In this document: in pieces, positions 23,142 to 34,264 of the stretch | How the letters are laid out: every line of letters begins with the position of its first letter | Numbering within the stretch: the stretch's first letter is position 1 | Assembly (NCBI RefSeq): GCF_900324485.2 | Contig: NC_046646.1 | Location: 18,191,156-18,255,155, forward strand | DNA from: Mastacembelus armatus | Lineage: Eukaryota > Chordata > Actinopteri > Synbranchiformes > Mastacembelidae | Reading direction: 5' to 3' | Length of the DNA: 64,000 nt | Position numbers and translations under genes: made by a program | Notes under the pieces: model-generated | Database searches by the model: none | What the model saw: the letters and a program-made list of their open reading frames with translations, nothing else | What the model was told of the DNA's origin: nothing

Positions 23142-23605
23142 ATGGCCCCAGCTGCTACCGTATCTGATTTTCCTGGCCAAGACTCTTCATACTCCTAAAT
23201 ACATGATTGTGTTCAACCTGGCTTTGACAGATTTGTGTGGGAGCACTGCTCTCATCCCAAAAGTCTTAGACACATTTTTGTTTGACAACAGATATATTGT
23301 CTATGAGGCTTGTTTAAGTTATATGTTCTTTGTTTTAGTCTTTGGAAGTGTGCAGTCATGGACACTTGTCACTATGGCATATGACAGATTTATAGCAATT
23401 TGCTTCCCTTTAAGGTACCATAGTATTGTGACTAAACCAGCTATTGCTGCAGTTTGTTAAATACAAACACCAACAGAAAAATGATTATGCTGCATTATGT
23501 ATTATATTTACTCACCATCTTCACTAAATCCTATTATATACTCTTTAAAGACAGAAAAAGTGATGACCTCTGTCAGCTGAGCAACATAACCTTTTCCAAG
23601 TGAAC
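23142..23605 (+). pseudogene. Olfactory receptor pseudogene, two large deletions
   Basis: The ATG at 23142 (MAPAATVS) is kept, but after ten codons the N-terminus and TM1 are lost and the sequence resumes at TTTTCCTGGCCAAGACTC. TM2-TM3 are intact to MAYDRFIAICFPLRYHS. The reading then stops at 23458 in what should be TM4. After unrelated sequence, the TM7 end returns at about 23523 (CTAAATCCTATTATATACTC) with further losses. The first deletion resembles that at 12970 but has a different left breakpoint, so the two arose separately. Upstream it pairs with the gene at 7491. Confidence 0.9.
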
Positions 23606-24865
23606 TACATAACCGCTGTACTGAGGGATCAAATAGTGTTTAAATTGTGTAAATGTGTTTTATAAAATTTTACTGTGAACTTTTTTGTTTTTAGGTGACG
23701 TCATTTAAGTGGTGTCGTATTCTGTTGTGGTAGTAGCTCTATAATCTGCTTTGCAAAATGAAATCAGAGATATGAATATTTTCTGACTTTACATTGCCTA
23801 AGACATCAAATATTTGGCAAAAAGCCACCAGCATGAATGATTGTTTTTTCAAGAATTCATGGAGATGTAATTATTAAAAACATAAAATTTTATAATATAT
23901 TTAATATAATATTGAAATGAAAACATAGTACAAGATGTTGAACACTGGTACATACGTAATACGTCTCATATTTATCATACAGAGAAAGTAAGTGAATCAA
24001 TTTATGGATGAATGAACCAAAATGTAATAATGTTATTACTATATAACAGAAAAAACTATGTTGTTAATATTTCATTGTGGTCAGTTGCCTCACAGCAAGA
24101 AGGTTTTCAGTTTTAAACCCAGAACCTGTGAATTTGTGTGAAATTCTCCTCAGGTCTGAATGACTTGTCTGGTTTCTTTTTGTAGTAGTGGGTATATGTA
24201 CAGGAGCTTGGGCCCGAGGTTTCTGATTACAGAGACTTTTTTAATGAAATATCGTAAGAATATTTGGCACACTGAAAGTGAAGGCTCAGTATCAGTATTT
24301 TCACAGGGGTTGATAATGCGATCGAACACAGTGAAAAAGCACCTGATTCATGCGGCTATTACTAGAGATTAGTTTGGACATAAATTGTGTCTTTCTCGTC
24401 CTTACAGCCTTCTGATGTGTTAAGGCTATGTCTTAGTTTTTGTAATGAGACCTGAAGCTTGTCCCTTTTCCACTTTCACTCAGCACACTTGCGCCTGAGG
24501 CTGCGTGTTCAGCCAAGGCTCAGATATAGGTTTGGGGTGCCTGATCCTGAGTGGAGCAATACAATCCAAGATATCAGATCCAAGACACCATTAAAGCGTT
24601 CCATTAGCTCATCAGCGCTGGCACCAGAGTAAATCAACCCAGTCATTAAAGGCAGCACAAAACTGTGACATAGTTAAAGCACTGACCACGTGCTTGCCCT
24701 GTGCTGCTGTAATGGCTGGCATTTGCTCCACTTGATGACACTTTTTTTCCCTTCTGTTTATTTTGTCCTGCTGCTGAAGACAACCGAACAATTACATACA
24801 AATTGTCTTCTCAGTCTGCATATCTGACCCTGTCAGCAATGCTTAACAGCACTGTGATCTTTTTA
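23606..24865. other. OR 3' flank and spacer
   Basis: 23640-23990 matches OR 3' flanks. About 24085-24210 shows weak similarity to the dispersed fish repeat (CCTCACAGCAAGAAGG). The remainder holds no recognisable gene. Confidence 0.5.
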
Positions 24866-26530
24866 TTTATAATAATAATAATTTTATTTCATGGCGCCTT
24901 TCAAAGTCTCAAGATCACCTTACAGAGAGATAAAAACAAACAAAAAACAACATGGCGCATACAGCATGAAATACATAGAGTGCATACAGCAATACATAAA
25001 CAGAGGGCCAAAATGTAAAGGCAAAGGTGTAGAGTATCTAAGAAGTGGACGATGTACAGTATAAAGTAGATTGAAACACGGAAACCCAGAGGACAGAGCG
25101 ACAATATGATAACAAGCAGAGGTTAGTAGAAAATCACAGGCTGGAGGTCAACAGATCAGAAGTTGAGAGAGTTAGGTGGAAAACGCTAGACGGAACAGAT
25201 AAGTTTTGAATGAAGATTTAAAAGTTGATAAGTCCGGAGACGACTGGCTGCCATAAGGGAGAATGTTCCAAAGGTAGGGCGCAGTGTGGCTGAAGGATGT
25301 AGAGCCCATTGTGGCCAGGCACGCAGTAGGGGTGCAGAGGAGAGTGGAACCGGAGGAGCGGATAGTACGAGGCGGAGAATAGATATGTAGTAGATTAGTG
25401 ATGTATGGTGGAGGGCTTTGTAGGTGAGAAGGTGGATTTTATAGTTCATACAGAAGGACACAGGGAGCTAGTGATGTTGTTTAAAGATAGGGGTGATATG
25501 ATGTGAGGATGGAGTTCTGGTGATGATTCAGGCAGGAGAATTCTGGACAAGTTGGAGTTTGTGAAGTGATTTGAGATGTAGACCAGTGAAGAGTGAGTTA
25601 CAGTAATCCAAACAAGAGGTGACAAAGACACTAACGAGTATGGCCATGCTGTCAGTGGTGAGTGAAGAACAGATGCAATTTATGTTACGAAGATGGGAGC
25701 AAGCCGACCGGGTAGAGGTATTGATATGTTGAGTGAAGGAGAGAGTACTTTCTAGGATGACACCCAGGCTCTTAACCCACGAGGAGAATTCAGTTTTACA
25801 GGGGTTGAGTTTCAAAAAGTTATGGGTGAACCAGGATTTGATATTATATAAGCAGGTGAGGAGGGAGGGAGGGTGGAAGATGAAGCAGCAGAGTGTAGAG
25901 CTGGGTGTCGTCTGCATAGCAATGTAAATTTATGTTATGTTACCTAAAGATATTACCAAGAGGAAGGAGATAGATAATGAAGAGGAGGGGCCCCAGGACA
26001 GAGCCTTGAGGCATGCCAGAACTGACAGTAGAGGGCTGGGAGTGGAAGTTCTGGAGGGGGATGGACTGGGTGCAGCCAGAGAGGTAGGAGGTGAACAATG
26101 CAAGAACCTTGCCGATGTAGGCAAGGCGATGGAGTAGAATATTGTGCGAGATGGTGTAGAAAGCTGCAGTTAGGTCATGGAGGATGAGAATGGAGATAAG
26201 GCCAGACTCTGCAGCCAATAGGCGATCATTGGTGACCCAGCACCAACAGTGCTGGGTGGAATGATAAAACTCGAGAGCAGGGAAGATATTGGTAGACAGG
26301 GTAGGGTATAGTGGAGACAGTTCGCAGTATCACAGATAGGGGAAACTGCTGGTGTATATTTTGAATTTTTGATGAGAAGAAATCCAGGAGGTTGTTGTAC
26401 AAGGTGGTGGAGAGTGAGGGGAAGAGAGGAGTATCAGGAGGGCGCAATAAATTTTTGACAGTGGAGAAGACGGAACGCGTGGAGCCGAAGTGAGGTGTAG
26501 TAGTCAGATTTTGTTTGAAAAAAAAAAAAC
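24866..26530 (-). mobile_element. L2-like LINE, broken
   Basis: Read right to left: about 26180-26110 encodes LTAAFYTISHNILLHRLAYIG, then SSGMPQGSVLGPLLFIIYLL (about 26040-25960). Next come VKSLGVILESTLSFTQHI and the CLDYCNSLFTGL region (25780-25590), and the C-terminal domain ending near 25200. The 3' end is marked by an ATT/AAT-rich tail at 24868-24890 (AATAATAATAATTTT on the + strand), the kind of short tail L2/CR1-group LINEs use. The catalytic YADD block is degraded and several shifts divide the frame. It is more complete than the L2-like copy at 21362 and on the opposite strand. Confidence 0.8.
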
Positions 26531-26985
26531 TTGTGGTTTAACTATAACCTGTGGTACTTGTCTAATAACACTGTAATCAGCACAAAATTTGCTACAATAA
26601 TATGTGAGCAGCAAGTTTATACATGATTATGTTTTTGAGAAAAAAGTGTTTATGCATGGTTAGTGAAAAACTACAATTTTTTACTCACTGAAATAAGAGC
26701 ATAAAAAACAAACAGAACATTGGTTCACAAGACTTTGGAGACCTGCATGTTGTAGGCTAAAGTGTTTACTTCAGAGTGCTGTGAATGTCATCTTGTTCAC
26801 ACATTCACAGTAAACAATACACTGATTTAAATTTTCTAAGACACTTTTTGTCCAGAAAGGCCATATGCAAGAGGGTGTGTCTGAGGATGAATAGTCATTT
26901 GATTTACCTGAGAACACAAAGGACGCACTGAACGACCAGACAAAGACGCACATAATGAGCCTGTCAGTCAATGTAGATGGGACGG
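26531..26985. other. AT-rich spacer, nothing recognised
   Basis: No gene or element is recognised. Confidence 0.5.
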
Positions 26986-27645
26986 ATTAGTGCAGCACAA
27001 TACAAAACAATGAGGACCTCATTTGAGTTAAAATCAGTGTTTTTACTCTGAGGACAAGCTAAACTCTTTGTCTCTGTGTGTAATACAAGAAGCGCTTCTT
27101 CACATCCGTGATGCGCCATCATCCAAATGCGCAGAAAAAGTGAGTAAATTCTGTGATGAAGTTTGATATTTTGTGTCATTTCTCGGGGGTGTGCACATAT
27201 TTACCTGGTTCACCTGAGATTATTTACATGTGAACAGTGGACAGTGTACAAGGCGGGACCGCATTACCTGTAATGAGGTGAGACAGGAAAAAACGGACTT
27301 CTCCTTACGTTCATACGGATTAAATAAAAAGTAATGATTTGTTTCAAGCTTTCTAGCCATATCATTCTTATTTTTATGAGCCAAGTATTCGCTCTGATTG
27401 TGGTTGTTTTATTTACGCATCTGTGAAGAGAAATGGCAGAGACAGAAAAGGTCGAGAGCGCACCCTGTCGGCTTTCTTTATTTAAAAAAAGCACAACGTT
27501 TTGTTGTTATTATGATGGTATACCACTAAAACTAGACCCTTTGCAGATTTGACTGATATACTTCTTTTATCTGTACGATCAGAATTGACGGAGTAATTTA
27601 AGTTTGTTTCGGCCTTATCAGGAAAAGATGCGTCAAAACGCGCAG
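26986..27645. repeat. Interspersed repeat, pair with 46480-47070
   Basis: The segments share GCAGAAAAAGTGAGTAAATT, CATACGGATTAAATAAAAAG, GGTTGTTTTATTTACG and GAGTAATTTAAGTTTGTTTC in the same order, with many substitutions and small gaps. No long frame exists. The element type is unknown; it could be part of a DNA transposon or an old duplicated segment. Confidence 0.7.
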
Positions 27646-27734
27646 GCGTGTGCGTCGACCCTATAAAATACCCTATAAAATGCTTTATTGACCATGTTAG
27701 AGTAAAAAAAAAAAACAAACACACCGGGTCAACA

Positions 27735-28020
27735 AGGTCTGCGTCAGGTGCTAGGAGACCAGGGCAACCTGATGGGAAATGGGCTATTGGAACAAGACAC
27801 TCATGGACGAGGGCTGAGAGTAGAGAACTGTTGGAATGCTACTACATGAGTAATTCCAGCGATAGGGATTACATGAAGAGGATGTGGGACCTATGGAAAC
27901 TTCAAAACCCACCATCTATACTAGGGCCAAAACAACTAGTAGCTCAGTGTTCCAACATCCGGAAAAGGCAAATGTTATCACAACTGGAGATTGAAAAGAT
28001 ACAACACTAATGCTATGGCA
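27735..28020 (+). mobile_element. N-terminal piece of a LINE protein, opposite strand to its partner
   Basis: The + strand encodes WAIGTRHSWTRAESRELLEC, then MKRMWDLWKLQNPP and LVAQCSNIRKRQMLSQLEI. This Trp-rich domain is, as I recall it, the N-terminal domain of the same fish LINE proteins whose RT and endonuclease lie just to the right on the minus strand. It ends within about 20 bp of that element's C-terminal codons. I do not regard it as a host gene. Confidence 0.6.
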
Positions 28021-28029
28021 ACGGGGGGC

Positions 28030-31000
28030 CAGGACACTGACCAGGAACCAGGATTGAGGAAGACACAGTATCACAGTATGTTAGATGTTCTTAGCACTGT
28101 GCTCTTCTGGACTGAGAGCTCTGATGTTCTTCCTGGGATCTGTTGGAGCCACTCTCCCAGTTTGGGGGTCAGAGCTCTGAGGGTGCCGATTACCACGGGG
28201 ACCACTGTTGCTTTTACCTTCGACATCTTTTCTAGTTTTTCTTTCAGCCCTTGGTATTTCTCAAGCTTCTCATGTTACTTCTTCCTGATGTTGCCATCAC
28301 TTGGCATTGCTACATCTACCACTATGGCCTTCTTCTACTGTTTGTCCACCACTACTATGTCCAATTGGTTAGCAATCACCAGTTTGTCGGTCTGTATCTG
28401 GGAGTTCCACAGGATCTTAGCTCTGTCATTCTCCACCACCTTTTGGAGGTGTGTCCCATTTTGACCTTGGGACCTCCAGGCCATGTTCGGCACAGATGTT
28501 CCTGTACGCTCTCCTGGCCACTTGGTTATGGCGTTCAATGTATGCCCTGCCTGCTAGCATCTTACAACATGCTGTTATGTGCTGGATTGTCGTAGGGGTA
28601 TCTTTGCACAGCCTGCACCTGGGGTTCTGCCTGTTATGGTAGACCCCAGCCTCTATCGATCTTGTGCTCAGGGCCTGTTCTTGTGCTGCTACGATTAGTA
28701 CCTCTGTGCTGTCTTTCAGTCCAGCTTTTTCCCAGCCAGTGGTAGGACTTTTCGATATCAGCCACTTCATGTATCTGTCGGTGGTACATACCGTACAGGG
28801 GTTTGTCCTGCCATGATGGTTCTTGCTCCTCTTCCTCTGCATCGGGCTTCTGTTGCCTGAGATATTCGCTAAGTATTCCATCGCTTGGGGCCATCTTCCT
28901 TATGTACTCATGCATCTTTGCTGTTTCATCTTCGATGGTGGCTCTGACGCTCACCAGTTTTCGGCCTCCTTCCTTCTTCTTAGTGTTGTCGTGGAAATTT
29001 CTTTAAGTTTGAGAGTTGCTAATTCTCAGAAACAACCACAAGTGTGATGAATCATCTCAGGTTTAATCACAAGCCAGAGAGGAGCCTTTGCAGAAATCCT
29101 CTAACTTAGTGCTACAACACCAGGTTTATATACACTTTGTCACAAGGGGTGGCCTCATGTTGGAGAAGACCCTAAATGTTTGTTCAGGTGTCCTCTTCTT
29201 CTTCAGGCCTGTGTCATATCTTTAGGCCTCTACCAGAACTAAACAAATTGTTGGCAGTTATTTACAACCCTCTACAACCATAAAACACTAACCCAATAAA
29301 AGAGACAGAACCACATACCAGAAATGGGTCAAGCAAACATTCAAGTGACCCCTTGACATGGTGTAAACCCCCCACAGTGTACAGTCTCAGGATGCTGGAT
29401 TTGGGGTGAAGTCCTCCATGCTTTGTGAAGAGCTTCCTTGTCTTGACATCAGTGGCTTCTATGTCCTCTTTTGGCCAGCTTATTATACCAGCGAGGTATC
29501 TCATGACCGGCAGGGCGTAGGTATTGATGGCTTGGACATGGTTCTTCCCATTTAGCTGACTTCTTAGGACTTGCCTTACTTTCTGTAGGTATTTGGCTGT
29601 GGCGGCTTTCCTTGCGGCTTCTTCTTGGTTCACATTTGCCTGTGGGATTCCAAGGTACTTGTACAACATCCGCTATGCTGTCTTCTGGCAGTTCAACTCC
29701 TTCAGTCCTGACAACCTTTGTTATCATTTGACCACACTTATCCAGTCCAAATGACAGTGTCGTTGCTGTATATCCTGGTGGTATCGATCAGTGAGTCGAT
29801 GTCTCGCTCATTCCTGGCATACAGCTTGATGTCATCCATGTACAGGAGATGGCTGATGGTTGCTCCATTTCATAATCGGTATCCAAAGCCAGTCTTAATG
29901 ATGATCTGGCTGAGGGGGTTCAGGCCAATGCAGAACAGCAGCGGGGACAGAGCATCGCCTTGGTAGATGCCGCACTTGATGGATACTTGTGCAATTGGCT
30001 TGAGGTTGGCCACTAGGGTTGTTTGCCACACCCCCATTTAGTTCCTTATGAAGGTTCTTAGAGTCCTTTTGATGTTGTATAGCAGCTGTATAGGCATTTC
30101 AGGATCCATGTGTGAGGCATTGAGTCATAGGCTTTCTTGTAGTTAATCCAGGTGGTGCACAGGTTGGTCTGTCTGGTCTTACAGTCTCAAGTGACTGCTT
30201 TATCTACCAGTGGTTGATGTTTTGCTCCGCTGGTGTCCTTACCCATTCCTCTCTGGGCCCTGTTCATGTACTGAGCCATCTGTTTACTTATCTTAGCCAC
30301 TATGATGCCTGACAGGAACTTCCATGTTGTGCAGAGGCAGGTTATCAGGCAGTAGTTGGATGGGACTGCTCCCTTTTGGGGGTCCTTCAGGATCAGAACT
30401 GTCCTACCTTCAGTTAGCCACTCTGGGTGAGTCCCATCCATTAGCAGCTGGTTCATGTGAGTTGCCAGGCACTCATGGAGTGCAGTTAGCTTCTTTAGCC
30501 AGTAGGTGTGGATCATGTCAGGTCCAGGTGCTGTCCAGTTCTTCGTGTTTGAGACCCTTTCTCGGATATCTGCCGTTGTGATGGTTACTGGTTCCTGTTC
30601 ACGGTTCAGTGGAGAACATCCTGTTTATTCTCCTTGATTCTATTTCTCTGGTGTACCTCTTCAGGCATGTGGCCAGGGCTGTGAGTTGTTTGGCAGTCTC
30701 CAGGGCCTCTGGTATGGACAGCTTGCTGTACTTCTTACCCAACTTCATCCCACTTCTCTGCAGTTCTGATAGTTGGCTAACTACTCTCCGTGTTGCCCTT
30801 ATTTTTGCCTCTAACCTCCTTCTCCATGCAGGATACTGCTCCTTGGTGGTGGTGTGTATTTTGTGGCCAAGCATCTCAAGGATCACTGTTGCCGTGGTGT
30901 ATGTCAGCTTGTTGGTCACAGTAGGGATTGTTCGTAATGCTGCATTCACATCTTCTAGTAGACTTTCAGAGGGTACATCATTTAGTCTTGGTAACTGGCT

Positions 31001-31115
31001 ACGGAGGTTGCAGGTGTCCATCTTACTCACGATCTTCACTCTCAGGTCAGCTGCTCTTGTGTTCAGAATGTGGGGGCTTGTTACTGGGACGTCCGAGCTG
31101 TTGTGACTCCAGTAT
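28030..31115 (-). mobile_element. LINE with restriction-like endonuclease (R2/NeSL-like), interrupted
   Basis: Minus-strand order: about 31040-30600 a helical linker (LEMLGHKIHTTTKEQYPAWR); 30516-30190 the start of RT (MIHTYWLKKLTALHECLATH, GRTVLILKDPQKGAVPSNY); about 29840-29800 the catalytic LLYMDDIKLYARNERDIDSL; 29620-29400 NGKNHVQAINTYALPVMRY; 28950-28640 MHEYIRKMAPSDG; 28620-28540 a CRLCKDTPTTIQHITACC zinc finger; then a RHN motif and LDIVVVDK, the PD-(D/E)xK endonuclease site with the Pro changed to Leu. Many shifts and stops make it dead. A solo LTR (28987-29376) sits inside. A piece of the RT around 30000-30180 is poorly preserved. Confidence 0.8.
28987..29376 (+). mobile_element. Solo LTR inserted in a LINE
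   Basis: A 390-bp segment begins TGTCG and ends CCCACA. It is flanked on both sides by GTGT (28983-28986 and 29377-29380), a 4-bp target duplication. It contains a TATA-like TTTATATA near 29110 and AATAAA near 29296, giving + orientation. A second, diverged member lies at 43704-44108. No internal retroviral part remains. Confidence 0.85.
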
Positions 31116-31126
31116 ACTCCAGTAGA

Positions 31127-31131
<5 letters not shown>

Positions 31132-31159
<28 letters not shown>
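31132..31159. repeat. (TG)14 microsatellite
   Basis: Uninterrupted TG dinucleotides lie just outside the LINE edge. Confidence 0.95.
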
Positions 31160-31163
<4 letters not shown>

Positions 31164-31739
31164 CATATTGGCAGTATGCAGAAAAATGTGACATACACTG
31201 ACATAGTAAACACTTTGTAGCTTGATACAGTATATGAGGATAAACAACATATACAGAATTTTCTTTTGGGGATCTGTGAAGTTTATATAATCTTATCTCA
31301 AGTATTCAGAATGACCAAAACAGTACAAGACTCCAAAGGGTTAAACTGTAGTTATGTGGTATTTTATAATTTACGCCTCAGAACAAAATCAGGAAGCAGG
31401 TCTAAAGCAGCAGTAACTCCTGCTGTTCATAATGCATTACTCCAAGTAATGTAATGTATTCCATTTCTCCTCCTTGCATCTGGTTACACTGTGTTTACAC
31501 CAGTACACAATTTTTGGTTTTTAAAAGAACTATAGAATATCGGCAGAATTAGTTTCCAGCCTTTTAAAAATCAGTCATGTTAGTCATGTTTGATAACTTG
31601 TGACCTTTGATGTCATTTATCTTCTGTTTCCACGGATCACTAAAACAGATGTCAGTATACTGGTGACAATGCTTGGTGACAGTGTTTCAGCACGTTGGCA
31701 GCATAAACTATGAATGGAATACATGTGTATTCCATTTGT
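31160..31739. other. Spacer, no gene seen
   Basis: No gene is supported. The right part is the distal upstream region of the next OR. Confidence 0.5.
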
Positions 31740-31939
31740 GATCATGTGACCCAGCCAACTCAGTTTCTACTGGCACACAATGACAGACAATAAAATATAA
31801 ATGACAGAGCTCCCACCGTACAGCTCACTTTAGGTAACACACATGCACACGTTACTGTCTGAGGTGAGTGTGGTTACAACAGTTCCCATCCGTCAGCTGT
31901 GTCATCATTTAATATACAGTATATTGTCTTATTTTACAG
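31740..31939 (+). promoter_or_regulatory. OR promoter with 5'UTR mini-intron
   Basis: GATCATGTGAC (31740-31750) lies 46 bp upstream of TATAAAT (31796-31802). The leader ends CTGTCTGAG|GTGAGT with donor GT at 31864. A good acceptor TCTTATTTTACAG ends at 31939. The predicted intron is 76 bp, 21 bp before the ATG. This is the cleanest promoter of the array. Confidence 0.7.
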
Positions 31940-31960
31940 CCAGATAAGAAGATATTCATA

Positions 31961-32944
31961 ATGGCCCCGGCTTCTACCATATCTAATGTCACATTTGTGA
32001 GACCTGCAGAATTTTATCTCAGTGGATTTTCCAATGTCCAACATGTTGAGTATATTTATATTTTCCTGTGTTTTGTCTATATCATGACTGTTGTTGGGAA
32101 TGTCTTCCTAATGTCAGTGATTTACCTGGTCAAGACTCTTCATACTCCTAAATACATGATTGTGTTCAACCTGGCTTTGACAGATTTGTGTGGGAGCACT
32201 GCTCTCATCCCAAAAGTCTTAGACACATTTTTGTTTGGCAACAGATACATTGTCTATGAGGCTTGTTTGTGTCAAGTATTCTTTGTTAGTTTTTTTGGAA
32301 GTGTACAGTCATGGACACTTGTCACTATGGCATATGACAGATTTATAGCAATTTGCTTCCCTTTAAGGTACCATAGTATTGTGACTAAACCAGCTATTGC
32401 TGCAATGCTGTTATTTGCATGGGCTGTTTTATTGAGTCTAATATCATGCCTGGTTGGGCTACTTGATCGTCTCTCCTTCTGTGGATCTTTGGTGATACAA
32501 AGCTTTTACTGTGATCATGGACCAACATATCAGCTGGCCTGTAACGATAAGTCTTTAAATCGTGCAATTGTATTTGTTTTTGTCATAACAGTCTTCCTTT
32601 TTCCTGTCATATTGATAGCAGCAACATATGTTTGCATTGCCATAGCACTGAGCAGGATTGCATCAAGAGAGGAAAGAGTCAAAGCATTGAAAACTTGTAC
32701 TTCTCACCTGATTCTTGTGGCTATTTTTTTCCTACCATTTCTGGGCACCAACATAGCTGCACTGACCTCCAACCTCAATCCTAATGCCAGAATGATAAAC
32801 TCTACTTTGACAAACATCATACCAGCTTTACTAAATCCTATTATATACTCTTTAAAGTCAGAGGAAGTGCTGAGCTCTATCAAGAAACTTTGCAAAAACA
32901 ATACGCTGAGCATAATCTTGTCCAAAAAGATTACTTCTTTATGA
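31961..32944 (+). CDS. Olfactory receptor, intact, 327 aa
   Basis: Odorant GPCR. ATG 31961 (MAPASTISNVTF) directly follows the predicted 5'UTR intron and is the only in-frame start. NVT at 9-11, GN in TM1, KTLHTPKY, MAYDRF at about 123-128, ECL2 SFCGS/FYCDH/LACND cysteines, KALKTCTSHLILVAIFFLPF and NPIIYSLK are all present. It differs from the 48237 group by VQHVEYIYIF before TM1, CLCQVFFVSFFGS in TM3 and ITVFLFPVILIAA in TM5. Its closest relative is the frameshifted gene at 36107, with which it also shares 3' flank sequence. The divergence in TM3 and TM5 suggests a different ligand range, but that is inference. Confidence 0.92.
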   Translation: MAPASTISNVTFVRPAEFYLSGFSNVQHVEYIYIFLCFVYIMTVVGNVFLMSVIYLVKTLHTPKYMIVFNLALTDLCGSTALIPKVLDTFLFGNRYIVYEACLCQVFFVSFFGSVQSWTLVTMAYDRFIAICFPLRYHSIVTKPAIAAMLLFAWAVLLSLISCLVGLLDRLSFCGSLVIQSFYCDHGPTYQLACNDKSLNRAIVFVFVITVFLFPVILIAATYVCIAIALSRIASREERVKALKTCTSHLILVAIFFLPFLGTNIAALTSNLNPNARMINSTLTNIIPALLNPIIYSLKSEEVLSSIKKLCKNNTLSIILSKKITSL

Positions 32945-33105
32945 CTGTTCTGCTGACATTTACAAGGTGGTAAAATTTTATAAATATGTTTACAATGAAA
33001 ATATAAGCATAGTAGTGTTTCCATGTGTTTTCAAATCTTGGACATAGTTGCCAAAAAGACACCATCATCATTAATTGTTCTATAATACTTTAACATCTAT
33101 CGTCT

Positions 33106-33440
33106 ATACCTTCTTATTCCTAACCATGGGCACAGGGATCTTCTGGAGCCTGTCTCAGCTCTCTTTGGGTGAAAGGCAGGGGCACACCCTGGACAGGTCA
33201 CCAGTCCTTCACATGGCCACATAGAGACAAACAACCACACACACTCACATTCATTCTATTGGCAATTTAGAGTCACCAATCGACCTGACATACATGTTTT
33301 TAGACTATGGGAGGAAACTGGAGTACCTGGAGTAAACACGGAGAACATGTAAACTCCACACAGAAAAGTCCCTGGTGGATTGAAAACCCAGGCCCTTCTT
33401 GCAGTGAGGCAACAGTGCTAACCATTTAACCACTATAATG
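33106..33440 (+). repeat. Dispersed fish repeat
   Basis: Contains CCTGGACAGGTCACCAGTCC, CAATTTAGAGTCACCAATC, GACTATGGGAGGAAACTGGA, GAGAACATGTAAACTCCACA and a GTGAGGCAACAGTGCTAACC end. This is a very common, non-coding interspersed repeat of teleost genomes. Related pieces lie at 14440-14700 and 47600-47860 in reverse, and a tail fragment near 35675-35715. Confidence 0.8.
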
Positions 33441-33881
33441 CCCCTACTTAACATAGATATGTAAATATTGAAGATATAATTAAAATATCATGTACCAGTT
33501 TAAAAAGAAAATACATCCCGTGACATTAAGCATGGCTGTTTAAACATAAATCAAAATGGATCATCGTTTTTAACAAACAGTACTGTACTATGTTAATGTA
33601 TAAATGTTAATAGTATAAATGGGAACTTCTTGTTAACAATCTTTTTTCAAGAAAGAGCTTACCAGAAGAGCATCTTTATAATTTTCAGACAGGACAATAA
33701 CACAATAACTAACACATAAGTAAAACAAAATAAAAATCAGTGAGAGCACATGTGGATGGTCAAAATGAATATGATCAGAGAAGTACCATTAGTGTATTTT
33801 GCTATATACTTTATACTTTAGTAACGTATTTCTCCTAGTTTTTAAAATTTATATCTACAAACTGTTCCAAGATGTGGCTTC
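33441..33881. other. OR 3' flank
   Basis: Matches the 3' flank of the gene at 36107 (about 37270-37540) with many substitutions. No gene is seen. Confidence 0.55.
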
Positions 33882-34090
33882 TCTTGTGGCTATTTTCCCC
33901 TACCTCTCTTGGGCAGCAACATACAGTAGCTGCACTAACCTCCAACATTTATCTTAATGCCAAGATCATAAACTCTACTTTAACACAGATCATACCATGT
34001 TGCTAAATCTTATTATATACTCTCTAATGACAGAAGAAGTGTTTAACTCTATGAAGAAACTTTGCAAAAACAATAGGCTGATCAACAACT
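33882..34090 (+). pseudogene. Olfactory receptor fragment, TM6-tail
   Basis: About 200 bp matches the 3' end of the OR genes: TCTTGTGGCTATTTTC (TM6), CTTAATGCCAAGATCATAAACTC, a damaged TM7 in which NPIIYSL is shifted, and a tail ending at AATAGGCTGATCAAC. Small insertions and deletions break it. Nothing of TM1-TM5 is present upstream, and a minus-strand RTE-like LINE follows at 34265. Confidence 0.85.
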
Positions 34091-34264
34091 AGTCTCAGAT
34101 CTGGCAGGAATTGTCCACCTTCAACTGCCTCAACCCTGGGCGCCGCAGCAATGGTTGTCCACTGCTCCGCGTGTGTGCACTTTGGGTGAGTTAAAGGCAG
34201 AGCACAAATTCCGAGTATCGGTCACCATACTTGGCCACAAAAGTCACTTTCACTTCTACTTCCA

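Noticed and set aside
27648-28010. Stand-alone host gene with a Myb-like domain
   Set aside because: The sequence fits the N-terminal domain of the neighbouring LINE protein family and stops at its edge.
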